Part shown: positions 39,726-47,128 of the stretch, piece after piece | Layout: every line of letters starts with the position of its first letter | Numbering within the stretch: position 1 is the stretch's first letter | Source of the DNA: Polynucleobacter sp. | GTDB lineage: Bacteria; Pseudomonadota; Gammaproteobacteria; Burkholderiales; Burkholderiaceae | NCBI GenBank assembly: GCA_024642065.1 | Contig: JAHEBW010000045.1 | Span: 1-64,000 of the forward strand | Direction of reading: 5' to 3' | Length of the DNA: 64,000 bases | Program-made: the position numbers and the translations under genes | Notes under the pieces: model-generated | Database searches by the model: none | Told to the model about the DNA's origin: nothing | Seen by the model: only the letters and a program-made list of their open reading frames with translations

Positions 39726-39803
39726 ATGTCTGCAAATAAATTCTATTTCTTTTACTTTTGGTTCTCAGCCCAAGGCGGTCGAGAGGCAGAAATTCAAGCA
39801 TAA
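39726..39803 (+). CDS. Aromatic amino acid-rich leader peptide of the DAHP synthase gene
   Basis: A 25-codon open frame begins ATG TCT GCA AAT AAA and then encodes FYFFYFWF as codons 6-13: five Phe, two Tyr and one Trp in eight codons. It ends with AQGGREAEIQA and TAA, 22 nt before the stem of a strong terminator that precedes aroG. This is the standard form of a ribosome-mediated attenuator: shortage of charged tRNA-Phe, tRNA-Tyr or tRNA-Trp would stall the ribosome on codons 6-13. No Shine-Dalgarno lies upstream of its ATG, and a candidate promoter places the transcript start at the ATG, so initiation may be leaderless. Confidence 0.85.
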   Translation: MSANKFYFFYFWFSAQGGREAEIQA

Positions 39804-39828
39804 GTTTCCTGCACTCAAAATAACCGCC
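39774..39828 (+). promoter_or_regulatory. Antiterminator pairing of the aroG attenuator
   Basis: GGCGGT at 39774-39779 (leader codons 17-18, Gly-Gly) is the exact complement of ACCGCC at 39823-39828, the 5' arm of the terminator. Pairing would block the terminator. The segment lies just beyond the aromatic codons, so a ribosome stalled there leaves it free, while an advancing ribosome covers it. Confidence 0.75.
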
Positions 39829-39851
39829 GACACAAACGGCGGTTTTTTTTT
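39823..39851 (+). terminator. Attenuator (intrinsic terminator) upstream of aroG
   Basis: A perfect 7-bp GC-rich stem pairs ACCGCCG (39823-39829) with CGGCGGT (39837-39843) around ACACAAA, followed by nine T residues. It stands in front of the aroG coding region, 37 nt before its ATG, so it can only act as a premature terminator of the leader transcript. Confidence 0.92.
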
Positions 39852-39887
39852 ACATATTTAAGTATCTAGCAATAAGGAGTTAATGAA

Positions 39888-41012
39888 ATGGTTGATAAAG
39901 CCCTCAGCAACAGAGATAGCTGGTATGCCAGTGTTGATAAAACATCAGAGACGGATGACGCTCGCATTGAGAACATCACTATCCTTCCGCCGCCAGAGCA
40001 CCTTATTCGCTTTTTCCCAATTCAGGGCACCGCTGTTGAAAACCTCATCAGTAAAACTCGTCAAAAGATTCGTGACATCATGCACGGCAAGGATGATCGT
40101 TTATTAGTCATCATCGGCCCTTGCTCTATTCATGATCCAAAAGCAGCACTTGAGTACGCTAACAAATTACTTGAGCAACGCAAAAAATATGCTGGCGAAT
40201 TAGAAATTGTGATGCGCGTTTATTTCGAGAAGCCGCGCACTACAGTTGGTTGGAAAGGCCTAATCAACGATCCGTACTTGGATGAAAGCTACAGAATTGA
40301 TGAAGGCTTGCGCATGGCTCGCCATCTATTAATCGAAATCAATCGCATGGGTATGCCTGCTGGTAGCGAGTTCTTGGACGTTATTTCTCCGCAATATATC
40401 GGCGACTTGATTTCTTGGGGCGCCATTGGCGCAAGAACAACTGAGAGCCAAATTCACCGCGAACTTGCTTCAGGCATTTCAGCTCCAATCGGATTCAAGA
40501 ACGGTACAGATGGCAATATCAAAATTGCAACTGATGCGATTCAATCTGCTAGCAGACCACACCACTTCTTATCTGTTCATAAAAATGGCCAAGTGGCGAT
40601 TGTTGAAACAAAAGGTAATGGTGATTGCCACGTCATTCTTCGTGGCGGCAAGACAACTAACTACGACGCAGAGAGTGTTGCTAAATCATGCGCCGAATTA
40701 GAAGCAGCAAAATTACCAGGCACATTGATGATTGATTGCTCACACGCTAACTCAAGCAAACAACATGAGCGTCAAATTGAAGTAGCCAAGGATATTGCAG
40801 GTCAACTATCTACTGGCTCACAACAAATTTTTGGCGTTATGGTCGAAAGCCACATCAATGCAGGGGCGCAGAAGTTCACGCCAGGCAAAGATAATCCTAA
40901 TGAATTGAAGTACGCGACGAGCATCACGGATGCGTGTATTGGTTGGGATGACTCTATTGACGTTCTAGAAATTTTGGCAAACGGCGTTAAACAGCGTCGC
41001 AACAAAAAATAA
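39888..41012 (+). CDS. aroG: 3-deoxy-7-phosphoheptulonate synthase (DAHP synthase, class I)
   Basis: First enzyme of the shikimate pathway: joins phosphoenolpyruvate and erythrose-4-phosphate. Class I AroF/G/H landmarks are IIGPCSIHDPKAALEYA, RVYFEKPRTTVGWKGLINDP, GARTTESQIHRELASG, GFKNGTDG and MIDCSHANSSKQ. 374 residues (E. coli AroG 350) with a slightly long N-terminus, where feedback sensitivity is set; the inhibiting amino acid cannot be read reliably. AAGGAG at 39874-39879 precedes the ATG by 8 nt. The gene is preceded by the leader peptide and attenuator described here. aroQ, a later pathway enzyme, is at 56443. Confidence 0.96.
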   Translation: MVDKALSNRDSWYASVDKTSETDDARIENITILPPPEHLIRFFPIQGTAVENLISKTRQKIRDIMHGKDDRLLVIIGPCSIHDPKAALEYANKLLEQRKKYAGELEIVMRVYFEKPRTTVGWKGLINDPYLDESYRIDEGLRMARHLLIEINRMGMPAGSEFLDVISPQYIGDLISWGAIGARTTESQIHRELASGISAPIGFKNGTDGNIKIATDAIQSASRPHHFLSVHKNGQVAIVETKGNGDCHVILRGGKTTNYDAESVAKSCAELEAAKLPGTLMIDCSHANSSKQHERQIEVAKDIAGQLSTGSQQIFGVMVESHINAGAQKFTPGKDNPNELKYATSITDACIGWDDSIDVLEILANGVKQRRNKK

Positions 41013-41014
41013 AA

Positions 41015-41070
41015 GACGGGTTAAACCCGTCCTTCTTTACAAAGACCCTAGGTTTACTTAGGGTCTTTTT
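41015..41070. terminator. Tandem hairpin terminator between aroG and the cobalamin adenosyltransferase gene
   Basis: Hairpin 1 pairs GACGGGT (41015-41021) with ACCCGTC (41025-41031) around TAA. Hairpin 2 pairs AAAGACCCTA (41041-41050) with TAGGGTCTTT (41059-41068) and continues into T residues on the plus strand. The second hairpin includes the last codons and stop of the convergent minus-strand gene, so one element is coding on one strand and a terminator on the other. Confidence 0.85.
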
Positions 41071-41620
41071 TATGGTGCCACAGCGTATCTGAGCCACCAG
41101 CTTCTTTATTAAGAACTCTGGCCAACACAAATAGCAAATCTGATAAACGATTAACGTACTGTCTTGGTGTGTCATGGATAGCTTCATGACGGCCCAACTT
41201 CACAATAGATCGTTCAGCACGACGGCACACTGTTCTACAAACATGGGCCTGGGCTGCAGCTCGAGTGCCACCAGGCAAAATAAACTCAGCTAAGCGTGGC
41301 AAGGTGGCATTGTATTTAGCCAACCAAACATCTAATTGGACAACTTGCTCTTCTTTTAGCAAAGTGTAATTAGGAATACAAAGCTCACCGCCAAGATCGA
41401 ACAAATCATGCTGCACTTGCGAAAAAAGCTCTTTAAGCTCTGCTGCAACGCTAGAGGGAAGATCTTCAGTAATTAGAACGCCAATTTCCGAGTTAAGCTC
41501 ATCCACATCGCCCATGGCGCAAATGCGTAAATGGTCTTTATCCACACGCTGGCCATCACCTAAACCAGTTGTTCCAGCATCCCCTGTTCGGGTTGCGATT
41601 TGAGTCAATCTATTAGCCAT
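41054..41620 (-). CDS. Cob(I)yrinic acid a,c-diamide adenosyltransferase, PduO type
   Basis: Transfers the adenosyl group of ATP to cob(I)alamin, producing coenzyme B12. The N-terminal ATP-binding signature TRTGDAGTTGLGDGQRVDKD and the helix motif CRRAERSIVKL are typical of the PduO/ATR family. I start at the ATG at 41620 (MANRLTQIATR), giving 188 residues; an in-frame start at 41677 adds 19 residues with no family match and would overlap the divergent glcD start. Its 3' end forms part of the aroG terminator. No B12 biosynthesis genes are present nearby, so it may act on salvaged corrinoid. Confidence 0.92.
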   Translation of the reverse strand: MANRLTQIATRTGDAGTTGLGDGQRVDKDHLRICAMGDVDELNSEIGVLITEDLPSSVAAELKELFSQVQHDLFDLGGELCIPNYTLLKEEQVVQLDVWLAKYNATLPRLAEFILPGGTRAAAQAHVCRTVCRRAERSIVKLGRHEAIHDTPRQYVNRLSDLLFVLARVLNKEAGGSDTLWHHKKDPK

Positions 41621-41676
41621 AGACCTGATTATAGGGAAATGGCTAGAATAGAGTAAAACCACTACAAATTGAGACA

Positions 41677-43170
41677 ATGAGCACAGCCCTAGACACCTCA
41701 GAAAATGACATCCTCATCAGGCAGCAAGCGCTGGTGAGAGCACTTAAACCGCTTCTACCAGCCCATGCACTGCTATGGGAGCCTGAAGACACTATCCCCT
41801 ACGAATGTGATGGTTTAGCAGCCTATAGGCAAATGCCTCTAGCAGTTGCATTGCCAGAAACAGAAGCGCAGGCTGTAGCGGTTATTAAAGTGTGCCAAGA
41901 GTTAGAAGTCCCCATTGTTCCCCGTGGCTCAGGTACAGGCTTGTCTGGTGGCGCCATGCCGATTGCTCAGGGATTAGTGCTCTCTTTAGCTAAATTCAAG
42001 AAAATCGTCAAAGTTGACCCAATTGCAAGAACTGCAGTTGTTCAACCAGGTGTTCGTAACCTCGCGATCTCAGAAGCAGTGGCTCAGCATGGCCTTTATT
42101 ACGCACCAGACCCTTCATCTCAGATTGCCTGCTCTATTGGCGGCAACGTGAGCGAAAACTCTGGCGGGGTTCATTGCCTCAAATATGGTTTAACGCTTCA
42201 TAATATTCTCAAAGTTCGCGCTATCTTGATGAATGGCGAAGTTGTTGAGTTTGGCAGCTTAGCGCCAGATGCACCAGGCTTAGATCTTTTATCTATTTTG
42301 GTTGGCAGCGAAGGCATGCTGGCGGTTATTACAGAAGTAACAGTGAAGTTAGTTCCTAAACCGCAATTAGCGCAAGTCATTATGGCGAGCTTTGATGATG
42401 TGGGCAAAGGTGGCAATGCCGTTGCGGCCATTATTGCTGCAGGCATTATTCCGGCTGGTTTAGAGATGATGGATAAAGCGGCAACTCGAGCTGTTGAAGA
42501 ATTCGTGCATGCGGGATACGACATCAACGCAGAGGCGATTCTTTTGTGCGAATCTGATGGCACACCGGAAGAAGTTGCTGAAGAAATTGAACGCATGACT
42601 CAAGTTCTCAACCAATGCGGCGCTATCAGAATTCAGGTTTCTCAAAGTGAAGCAGAACGCTTAAAGTTTTGGAGTGGCAGAAAGAATGCTTTCCCAGCTG
42701 CAGGCCGTATCTCTCCAGATTACTATTGCATGGACGGCACGATCCCAAGACAACATATCGCCACTCTCTTACGCCGCATCCAAGAGATGGAGAAAAAATA
42801 CCAATTACGTTGCATGAACGTTTTCCACGCTGGCGATGGCAATATGCACCCTCTGATCCTATTTAACGGCTCAGATGAAGATGAATGGCATCGTGCTGAA
42901 GAGTTTGGTAGTGATATTTTGGAAACTTGCGTTGAGCTTGGAGGCACTATTACTGGCGAGCACGGTGTTGGCATAGAAAAAATCAATTCCATGTGTGTTC
43001 AGTTCGGTGAATCAGAGCGTGAATTATTCTGGGGTGTAAAGGCTGCCTTTGACCCTAAAAAACTTCTCAACCCAGATAAAGCTATTCCAACACTTCATCG
43101 TTGTGCTGAATATGGCCGCATGAGAATTACTGGCGGAGCACTACCTCACCCAGAATTGGAGCGTTTTTAA
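41677..43170 (+). CDS. glcD: Glycolate oxidase subunit GlcD (FAD-linked)
   Basis: Catalytic flavoprotein of the glycolate dehydrogenase complex, oxidising glycolate to glyoxylate. FAD-binding type 4 segments PIVPRGSGTGLSGGAMPIAQ and GGNVSENSGGVHCLKYG, with MNVFHAGDGNMHPLILF and GTITGEHGVGIEK in the cap and C-terminal domain. 497 residues (E. coli GlcD 499). The TAA stop overlaps the glcE ATG. glcD, glcE and glcF follow in order; for a freshwater bacterium this fits growth on algal glycolate, which is inference. No GlcC-type regulator is adjacent. Confidence 0.94.
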   Translation: MSTALDTSENDILIRQQALVRALKPLLPAHALLWEPEDTIPYECDGLAAYRQMPLAVALPETEAQAVAVIKVCQELEVPIVPRGSGTGLSGGAMPIAQGLVLSLAKFKKIVKVDPIARTAVVQPGVRNLAISEAVAQHGLYYAPDPSSQIACSIGGNVSENSGGVHCLKYGLTLHNILKVRAILMNGEVVEFGSLAPDAPGLDLLSILVGSEGMLAVITEVTVKLVPKPQLAQVIMASFDDVGKGGNAVAAIIAAGIIPAGLEMMDKAATRAVEEFVHAGYDINAEAILLCESDGTPEEVAEEIERMTQVLNQCGAIRIQVSQSEAERLKFWSGRKNAFPAAGRISPDYYCMDGTIPRQHIATLLRRIQEMEKKYQLRCMNVFHAGDGNMHPLILFNGSDEDEWHRAEEFGSDILETCVELGGTITGEHGVGIEKINSMCVQFGESERELFWGVKAAFDPKKLLNPDKAIPTLHRCAEYGRMRITGGALPHPELERF

Positions 43171-44270
43171 TGAGCTCACCTATTTTGAAAAAGTTTCAAG
43201 ATCAAATTATTCAAGCAGGCCAGTCTAAAGAGGTACTTCGCATTACAGGCTCTGGCTCGAAAGATTGGTATGGCAATGCTTTAAAAGGCCAAACCTTATC
43301 GACCAAAGAATATGCAGGCATTCTGAATTACCAACCAGATGAACTAGTTATCACGGTCAAGTCAGGCACGCCTTTAAAAGAAGTTGAAGCAGCTCTGGCA
43401 GAAAAAGGTCAGCAGTTTGCTTTTGAACCACCACACTTTGGTCCTAACGCCACCATTGGCGGCATGATTGGAGCTGGATTGGCTGGACCAGGAAGAGTGG
43501 GCGTGGGCGGCTTAAGAGATTTCGTATTGGGCACCAAGATCATGGATGGTCAAGGTCAAATTATGGATTTCGGTGGCACTGTTATGAAGAACGTGGCTGG
43601 TTATGATGTATCACGCTTAATGCCAGGCTCACTAGGAACTTTAGCCTTGCTACTTGATGTATCCATCAAGGTTTTACCAGTAGCAGCAGCAACAGCGACC
43701 GTAAGCGTTCAAATGGAACAATCTAAAGCAATTCATTTAATGAATCTTTTGGCAAGTCAACCTTGGCCATTAAATGCAAGCGCTTGGGCTGGAGAAAACT
43801 TAGGCACGCTTTATCTACGATTAAGCGGAGCAAAAGCTGCTGTTCAATCGGCCATTAGCTCTTTCTCTAAAACCTACGGCATGCAATTGATGGCTGATGA
43901 TGACGCGCGTGCATTTTGGACCAGCTTACGCGAACAAACTCATTCATGGTTTAACAGATCTCAATCAGAGAATCTCTGGCGCATGGCACTTCCATCAACC
44001 ACAGAGACTTTGTCAATCGCTGGTGAGACGCTGATTGAATGGCATGGTGGGCAGCGTTGGTACAAATCCAATCAAGCCGCCAAAGAAATGAAAGCTTTGG
44101 CACAGTCATTAGGTGGTCATGCCAGTGCTTTCAGATCTGCAGATAAAAATGCAGCGCTGTTAAGTTCATTAAAAGACAATCCACTGACAGCTGCTTTAGC
44201 TCCAGTTGAAGATCGCTTAAGAAAAACTTTTGACCCGCAAGGTGTATTTGCAACAGGAAGGTTAATTTAA
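43170..44270 (+). CDS. glcE: Glycolate oxidase subunit GlcE (FAD-binding)
   Basis: Second flavin subunit of glycolate dehydrogenase. It has only the FAD-binding type 4 fold: PNATIGGMIGAGLAGPGRVG-like region, RDFVLGTKIMDGQGQIMDFG and the KNVAGYDVSRLMPGSLGTLA motif, then a shortened C-terminal part ending DPQGVFATGRLI. 366 residues, near E. coli GlcE (350). Its start overlaps the glcD stop (TAATG) and glcF begins 1 nt after its end, so the three subunits are translated together. Confidence 0.93.
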   Translation: MSSPILKKFQDQIIQAGQSKEVLRITGSGSKDWYGNALKGQTLSTKEYAGILNYQPDELVITVKSGTPLKEVEAALAEKGQQFAFEPPHFGPNATIGGMIGAGLAGPGRVGVGGLRDFVLGTKIMDGQGQIMDFGGTVMKNVAGYDVSRLMPGSLGTLALLLDVSIKVLPVAAATATVSVQMEQSKAIHLMNLLASQPWPLNASAWAGENLGTLYLRLSGAKAAVQSAISSFSKTYGMQLMADDDARAFWTSLREQTHSWFNRSQSENLWRMALPSTTETLSIAGETLIEWHGGQRWYKSNQAAKEMKALAQSLGGHASAFRSADKNAALLSSLKDNPLTAALAPVEDRLRKTFDPQGVFATGRLI

Positions 44271-44271
44271 T

Positions 44272-45564
44272 ATGCAGACACAATTAGCCCCCCAGTTTGT
44301 TGGCACGCCTGATGGTGAAATGGCTCAAAGTATTTTGAGTAAATGTGTTCACTGTGGCTTTTGCACTGCTACCTGTCCAACTTATCAATTACTAGGCGAT
44401 GAATTAGATGGTCCTAGAGGTCGCATTTATTTAATTAAACAAATAGCTGAAGGCAAGCAAGCAACAGAAAAAACTAGAGAGCATCTTGATCGATGCTTAA
44501 CTTGTAGAAACTGTGAAAGTACTTGTCCAAGTGGTGTCGACTACGGTCACCTTGTGGATATCGGCAGAAAATGGGTCGAAGAACAAACTCCAAGCCGCCC
44601 TCTATCAGAACGCTTACTACGCTCCGCTTTAGCTAAGGGATTGACGAACAAAACATTGTTTGACGTCGGCATGAAACTAGGTCGCATCTTTAGACCTTTG
44701 ATGCCAAGCATCATTCAGCAAAAGATTCCTCAAGGTAAAGCACCTGGAGTCAGACCGCAGACCGGCCAAAACAGCATCAAAATGCTGATGCTCGAAGGTT
44801 GTGTTCAGCCAGGCATGTTGCCTAATATTAATAACGCCACAGTTAGAGTTCTTCATCGACTAGGTGTGGATGTTTTATCTGCTTCCAAAGCTGGATGCTG
44901 TGGCGCTCTTAAGTACCATTTAAACGAGCAGGAAGCAGGCTTAGATGACATGCGTCGAAATATTGATGCCTGGTGGCCCTACGTCACTGGCGAGGCACCA
45001 GAATGCCAAGGTCAGAAAGTTAGTGCTTTGATCATGAATGCTTCAGGCTGCGGCGTCACAGTGAAAGAATATGGTCACATCTTGCGCGATGATCCTGCTT
45101 ATGCAGAAAAAGCAAAAACTATTTCTAGCATTTGCAAAGACTTAGTAGAAATCATGCCAAGTTTTGTTAATGACCTAAAAAAATCGATGGGCGACTCTAC
45201 TCAAGCAGGCGTTGTTTATCACCCACCTTGCACTCTTCAACATGGTCAAAAAATCAAAGGTCAACTTGAAGGATTTTTAGCTCAATTAGGTATCAAGACC
45301 AATGTGTGCGAAGACAGTCATTTGTGTTGTGGCTCAGCGGGCACTTACTCGATCCTGCAAGCAGATCTATCTAAACAACTTAAAAAACAAAAACTAGAAA
45401 ACCTTCAATCAGCAGTTCAAAAGCATCAAGCTGATCGCATTGTGTCTGCCAATATCGGCTGTATTACGCACTTACAAAATAAAGATACAGCTGTCGAACA
45501 CTGGATTGAGTTGATTGATTCAATAATGGAGCAAAATGGAGGGTATGACCTCCATTCAAGATAA
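44272..45564 (+). CDS. glcF: Glycolate oxidase iron-sulfur subunit GlcF
   Basis: Passes electrons from the flavin subunits towards the quinone pool. Two 4Fe-4S clusters are shown by CVHCGFCTATCP and CLTCRNCESTCP, separated by DELDGPRGRIYLIK. Two CCG domains follow, LEGCVQPG...AGCCGALKYHL and YHPPCTLQHG...CCGSAGTYS, as in heterodisulfide reductase-like proteins. 430 residues. Its last 30 nt contain the start region of the next gene, whose ribosome-binding site is locked in a hairpin opened by translation of glcF. Confidence 0.94.
   Translation: MQTQLAPQFVGTPDGEMAQSILSKCVHCGFCTATCPTYQLLGDELDGPRGRIYLIKQIAEGKQATEKTREHLDRCLTCRNCESTCPSGVDYGHLVDIGRKWVEEQTPSRPLSERLLRSALAKGLTNKTLFDVGMKLGRIFRPLMPSIIQQKIPQGKAPGVRPQTGQNSIKMLMLEGCVQPGMLPNINNATVRVLHRLGVDVLSASKAGCCGALKYHLNEQEAGLDDMRRNIDAWWPYVTGEAPECQGQKVSALIMNASGCGVTVKEYGHILRDDPAYAEKAKTISSICKDLVEIMPSFVNDLKKSMGDSTQAGVVYHPPCTLQHGQKIKGQLEGFLAQLGIKTNVCEDSHLCCGSAGTYSILQADLSKQLKKQKLENLQSAVQKHQADRIVSANIGCITHLQNKDTAVEHWIELIDSIMEQNGGYDLHSR
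45535..45556 (+). promoter_or_regulatory. Start-codon hairpin of the YggS gene inside glcF
   Basis: AATGGAGG (45535-45542) and CCTCCATT (45549-45556) form a perfect 8-bp stem. The Shine-Dalgarno GGAGG is in the stem and the start codon ATG (45545-45547) is in the 6-nt loop. The element lies within the glcF coding region, 8 nt before its stop, so translating ribosomes would melt it. Confidence 0.75.
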
Positions 45565-46258
45565 CTTAGTCCAAGTACAAGAGCGCATCTCAGAAGCCGC
45601 CAAGGCATCTGGGCGCTCTGCGACTGATATCTCCTTATTAGCAGTCTCAAAAACATTTCCAGCATCTGATGTACGCTTAGCTTATGAAGCTGGGCAACGC
45701 TCCTTTGGTGAGAACTATGTACAAGAAGGTGTCTCGAAAATTGCTGAGTTGGGCGATATCAGAGCCGAACTAGAATGGCACTTTATTGGACCGTTACAAA
45801 GTAATAAATCTCGTGATGTAGCAGAGAGTTTTGATTGGGTTCACAGCATCGATCGTTTAAAAATCGCACAGCGATTAAATGATCAGCGCCCTTCTGAATT
45901 ACCCCCTCTCAATGTTTGTGTTCAGGTCAACATCAGCGGAGAGTCGTCTAAAAGTGGCGTCGAACCTGAAGAGGTAGCCGACTTGTGCTTAGCCATCGCT
46001 CAAATGCCCCATCTTCGCTTAAGAGGCTTGATGAGCATCCCAGAACCAACGGATGATGAGACTCAACAAAAAGCCGACCACCATCAGCTTTTTAGTATTT
46101 ACAGCAGACTCAAACAAAATCCATCATTACAAACAGGATCAGTTCAACTCGACACTGTATCTATGGGCATGTCTTCAGATATGTCAGCAGCTATTGCAGA
46201 AGGTAGTACGATGGTGCGTATTGGCACAGCAATTTTTGGCAAAAGAACTTATTTATGA
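45545..46258 (+). CDS. YggS/PLPBP family pyridoxal phosphate-binding protein
   Basis: Pyridoxal phosphate homeostasis protein with an alanine-racemase-like barrel and no known catalytic activity of its own. The PLP lysine is in LLAVSKTFPASDVRLAYEAG, followed by SFGENYVQEGVSKI, WHFIGPLQSNKSRD and MGMSSDMSAAIAEGSTMVRIG. I start at the ATG at 45545 (MTSIQDN) with GGAGG upstream, 237 residues; the ATG at 45536 is in the stem and would lack a binding site. It overlaps proC by ATGA; yggS-proC adjacency is common and fits a link to amino acid and PLP balance. Confidence 0.94.
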   Translation: MTSIQDNLVQVQERISEAAKASGRSATDISLLAVSKTFPASDVRLAYEAGQRSFGENYVQEGVSKIAELGDIRAELEWHFIGPLQSNKSRDVAESFDWVHSIDRLKIAQRLNDQRPSELPPLNVCVQVNISGESSKSGVEPEEVADLCLAIAQMPHLRLRGLMSIPEPTDDETQQKADHHQLFSIYSRLKQNPSLQTGSVQLDTVSMGMSSDMSAAIAEGSTMVRIGTAIFGKRTYL

Positions 46259-47100
46259 CATCTTTATCAAATTTAAAAATTAGCTTTATCGGCGGCGGCA
46301 ATATGGCCAGCGCCCTCATTGGTGGACTTATTCAGCAAGGCGCACAAGCGAGCCATATTTCAGTAGCTGATCCTTTTGAGCCGACCCGTGAAAATCTTGA
46401 AAAGAATTTCAAGATTGCCACAACAGCGAATATCCAAGGTCTTGCTGAAAACATTAAAGATGCTGATGTTTTAGTTTTAGCAGTTAAACCACAGCAATTT
46501 AAAGAGGCTGCTTCTGAGTTATTAGCAGTCTTTAATCAATCTTCCAAAAAACCTTTGTGTTTAAGTGTTGCTGCGGGCATTCGCACTCAAGATATGGCGA
46601 GATGGTTAAACCATACTCGCCTCATTCGCGCTATGCCTAATACGCCAGCTCTCATCGGTCAGGGAATGACTGGTTTATTTGCAAGCGCTGAGGCCACCCA
46701 AGAGGATCGAAATAACGCAGAAAGCATTTGCTCAGCTGTTGGGAAAATCACTTGGGTTAATAACGAAAAACAAATTGATGACATCACGGCTGTATCAGGA
46801 AGTGGTCCAGCTTATGTATTCGCCTTCATTGAAGCTTTAGAAAAGGCTGCTATTGCACAGGGTCTTAGTTCAGATCAAGCTCGTTTATTGGCGACTCAAA
46901 CTGTTTTAGGTGCAGCCACACTTGCCTCACAATCAACAGAATCTCCAGGAACTTTACGTGAACGAGTGACGTCCAAAGGCGGCACTACTTATGCAGCATT
47001 ACAAGTTCTTGAAAAACTAAACTGGTCCGGCATTATTGGGGAAGCGGTAGCAGCTGCTAGTGCACGCGGCGCTGAAATGGGTGAAGAGTTCGGTAAATAA
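46255..47100 (+). CDS. proC: Pyrroline-5-carboxylate reductase
   Basis: Reduces pyrroline-5-carboxylate with NAD(P)H, the last step of proline synthesis. Rossmann motif FIGGGNMASALIGGL near residues 11-25, AVKPQQF, RAMPNTPALIGQGMTGLF and the C-terminal SGSGPAYVFAFIEALEKAA with SPGTLRERVTSKGGTTYAAL. 281 residues. Start overlaps the yggS stop. A 10-bp hairpin directly after the stop is shared with the convergent ubiA. Confidence 0.97.
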   Translation: MTSLSNLKISFIGGGNMASALIGGLIQQGAQASHISVADPFEPTRENLEKNFKIATTANIQGLAENIKDADVLVLAVKPQQFKEAASELLAVFNQSSKKPLCLSVAAGIRTQDMARWLNHTRLIRAMPNTPALIGQGMTGLFASAEATQEDRNNAESICSAVGKITWVNNEKQIDDITAVSGSGPAYVFAFIEALEKAAIAQGLSSDQARLLATQTVLGAATLASQSTESPGTLRERVTSKGGTTYAALQVLEKLNWSGIIGEAVAAASARGAEMGEEFGK

Positions 47101-47102
47101 TA

Positions 47103-47128
47103 ATTGCCTGCTTTTACGAGCAGGCAAT
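47103..47128. terminator. Hairpin between convergent proC and ubiA
   Basis: ATTGCCTGCT (47103-47112) pairs perfectly with AGCAGGCAAT (47119-47128) around TTTACG. It begins 2 nt after the proC stop and contains the ubiA stop codon. Neither side has a proper T-tract (minus strand continues TATTATTTA), so it may stabilise 3' ends or terminate inefficiently. Confidence 0.6.
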
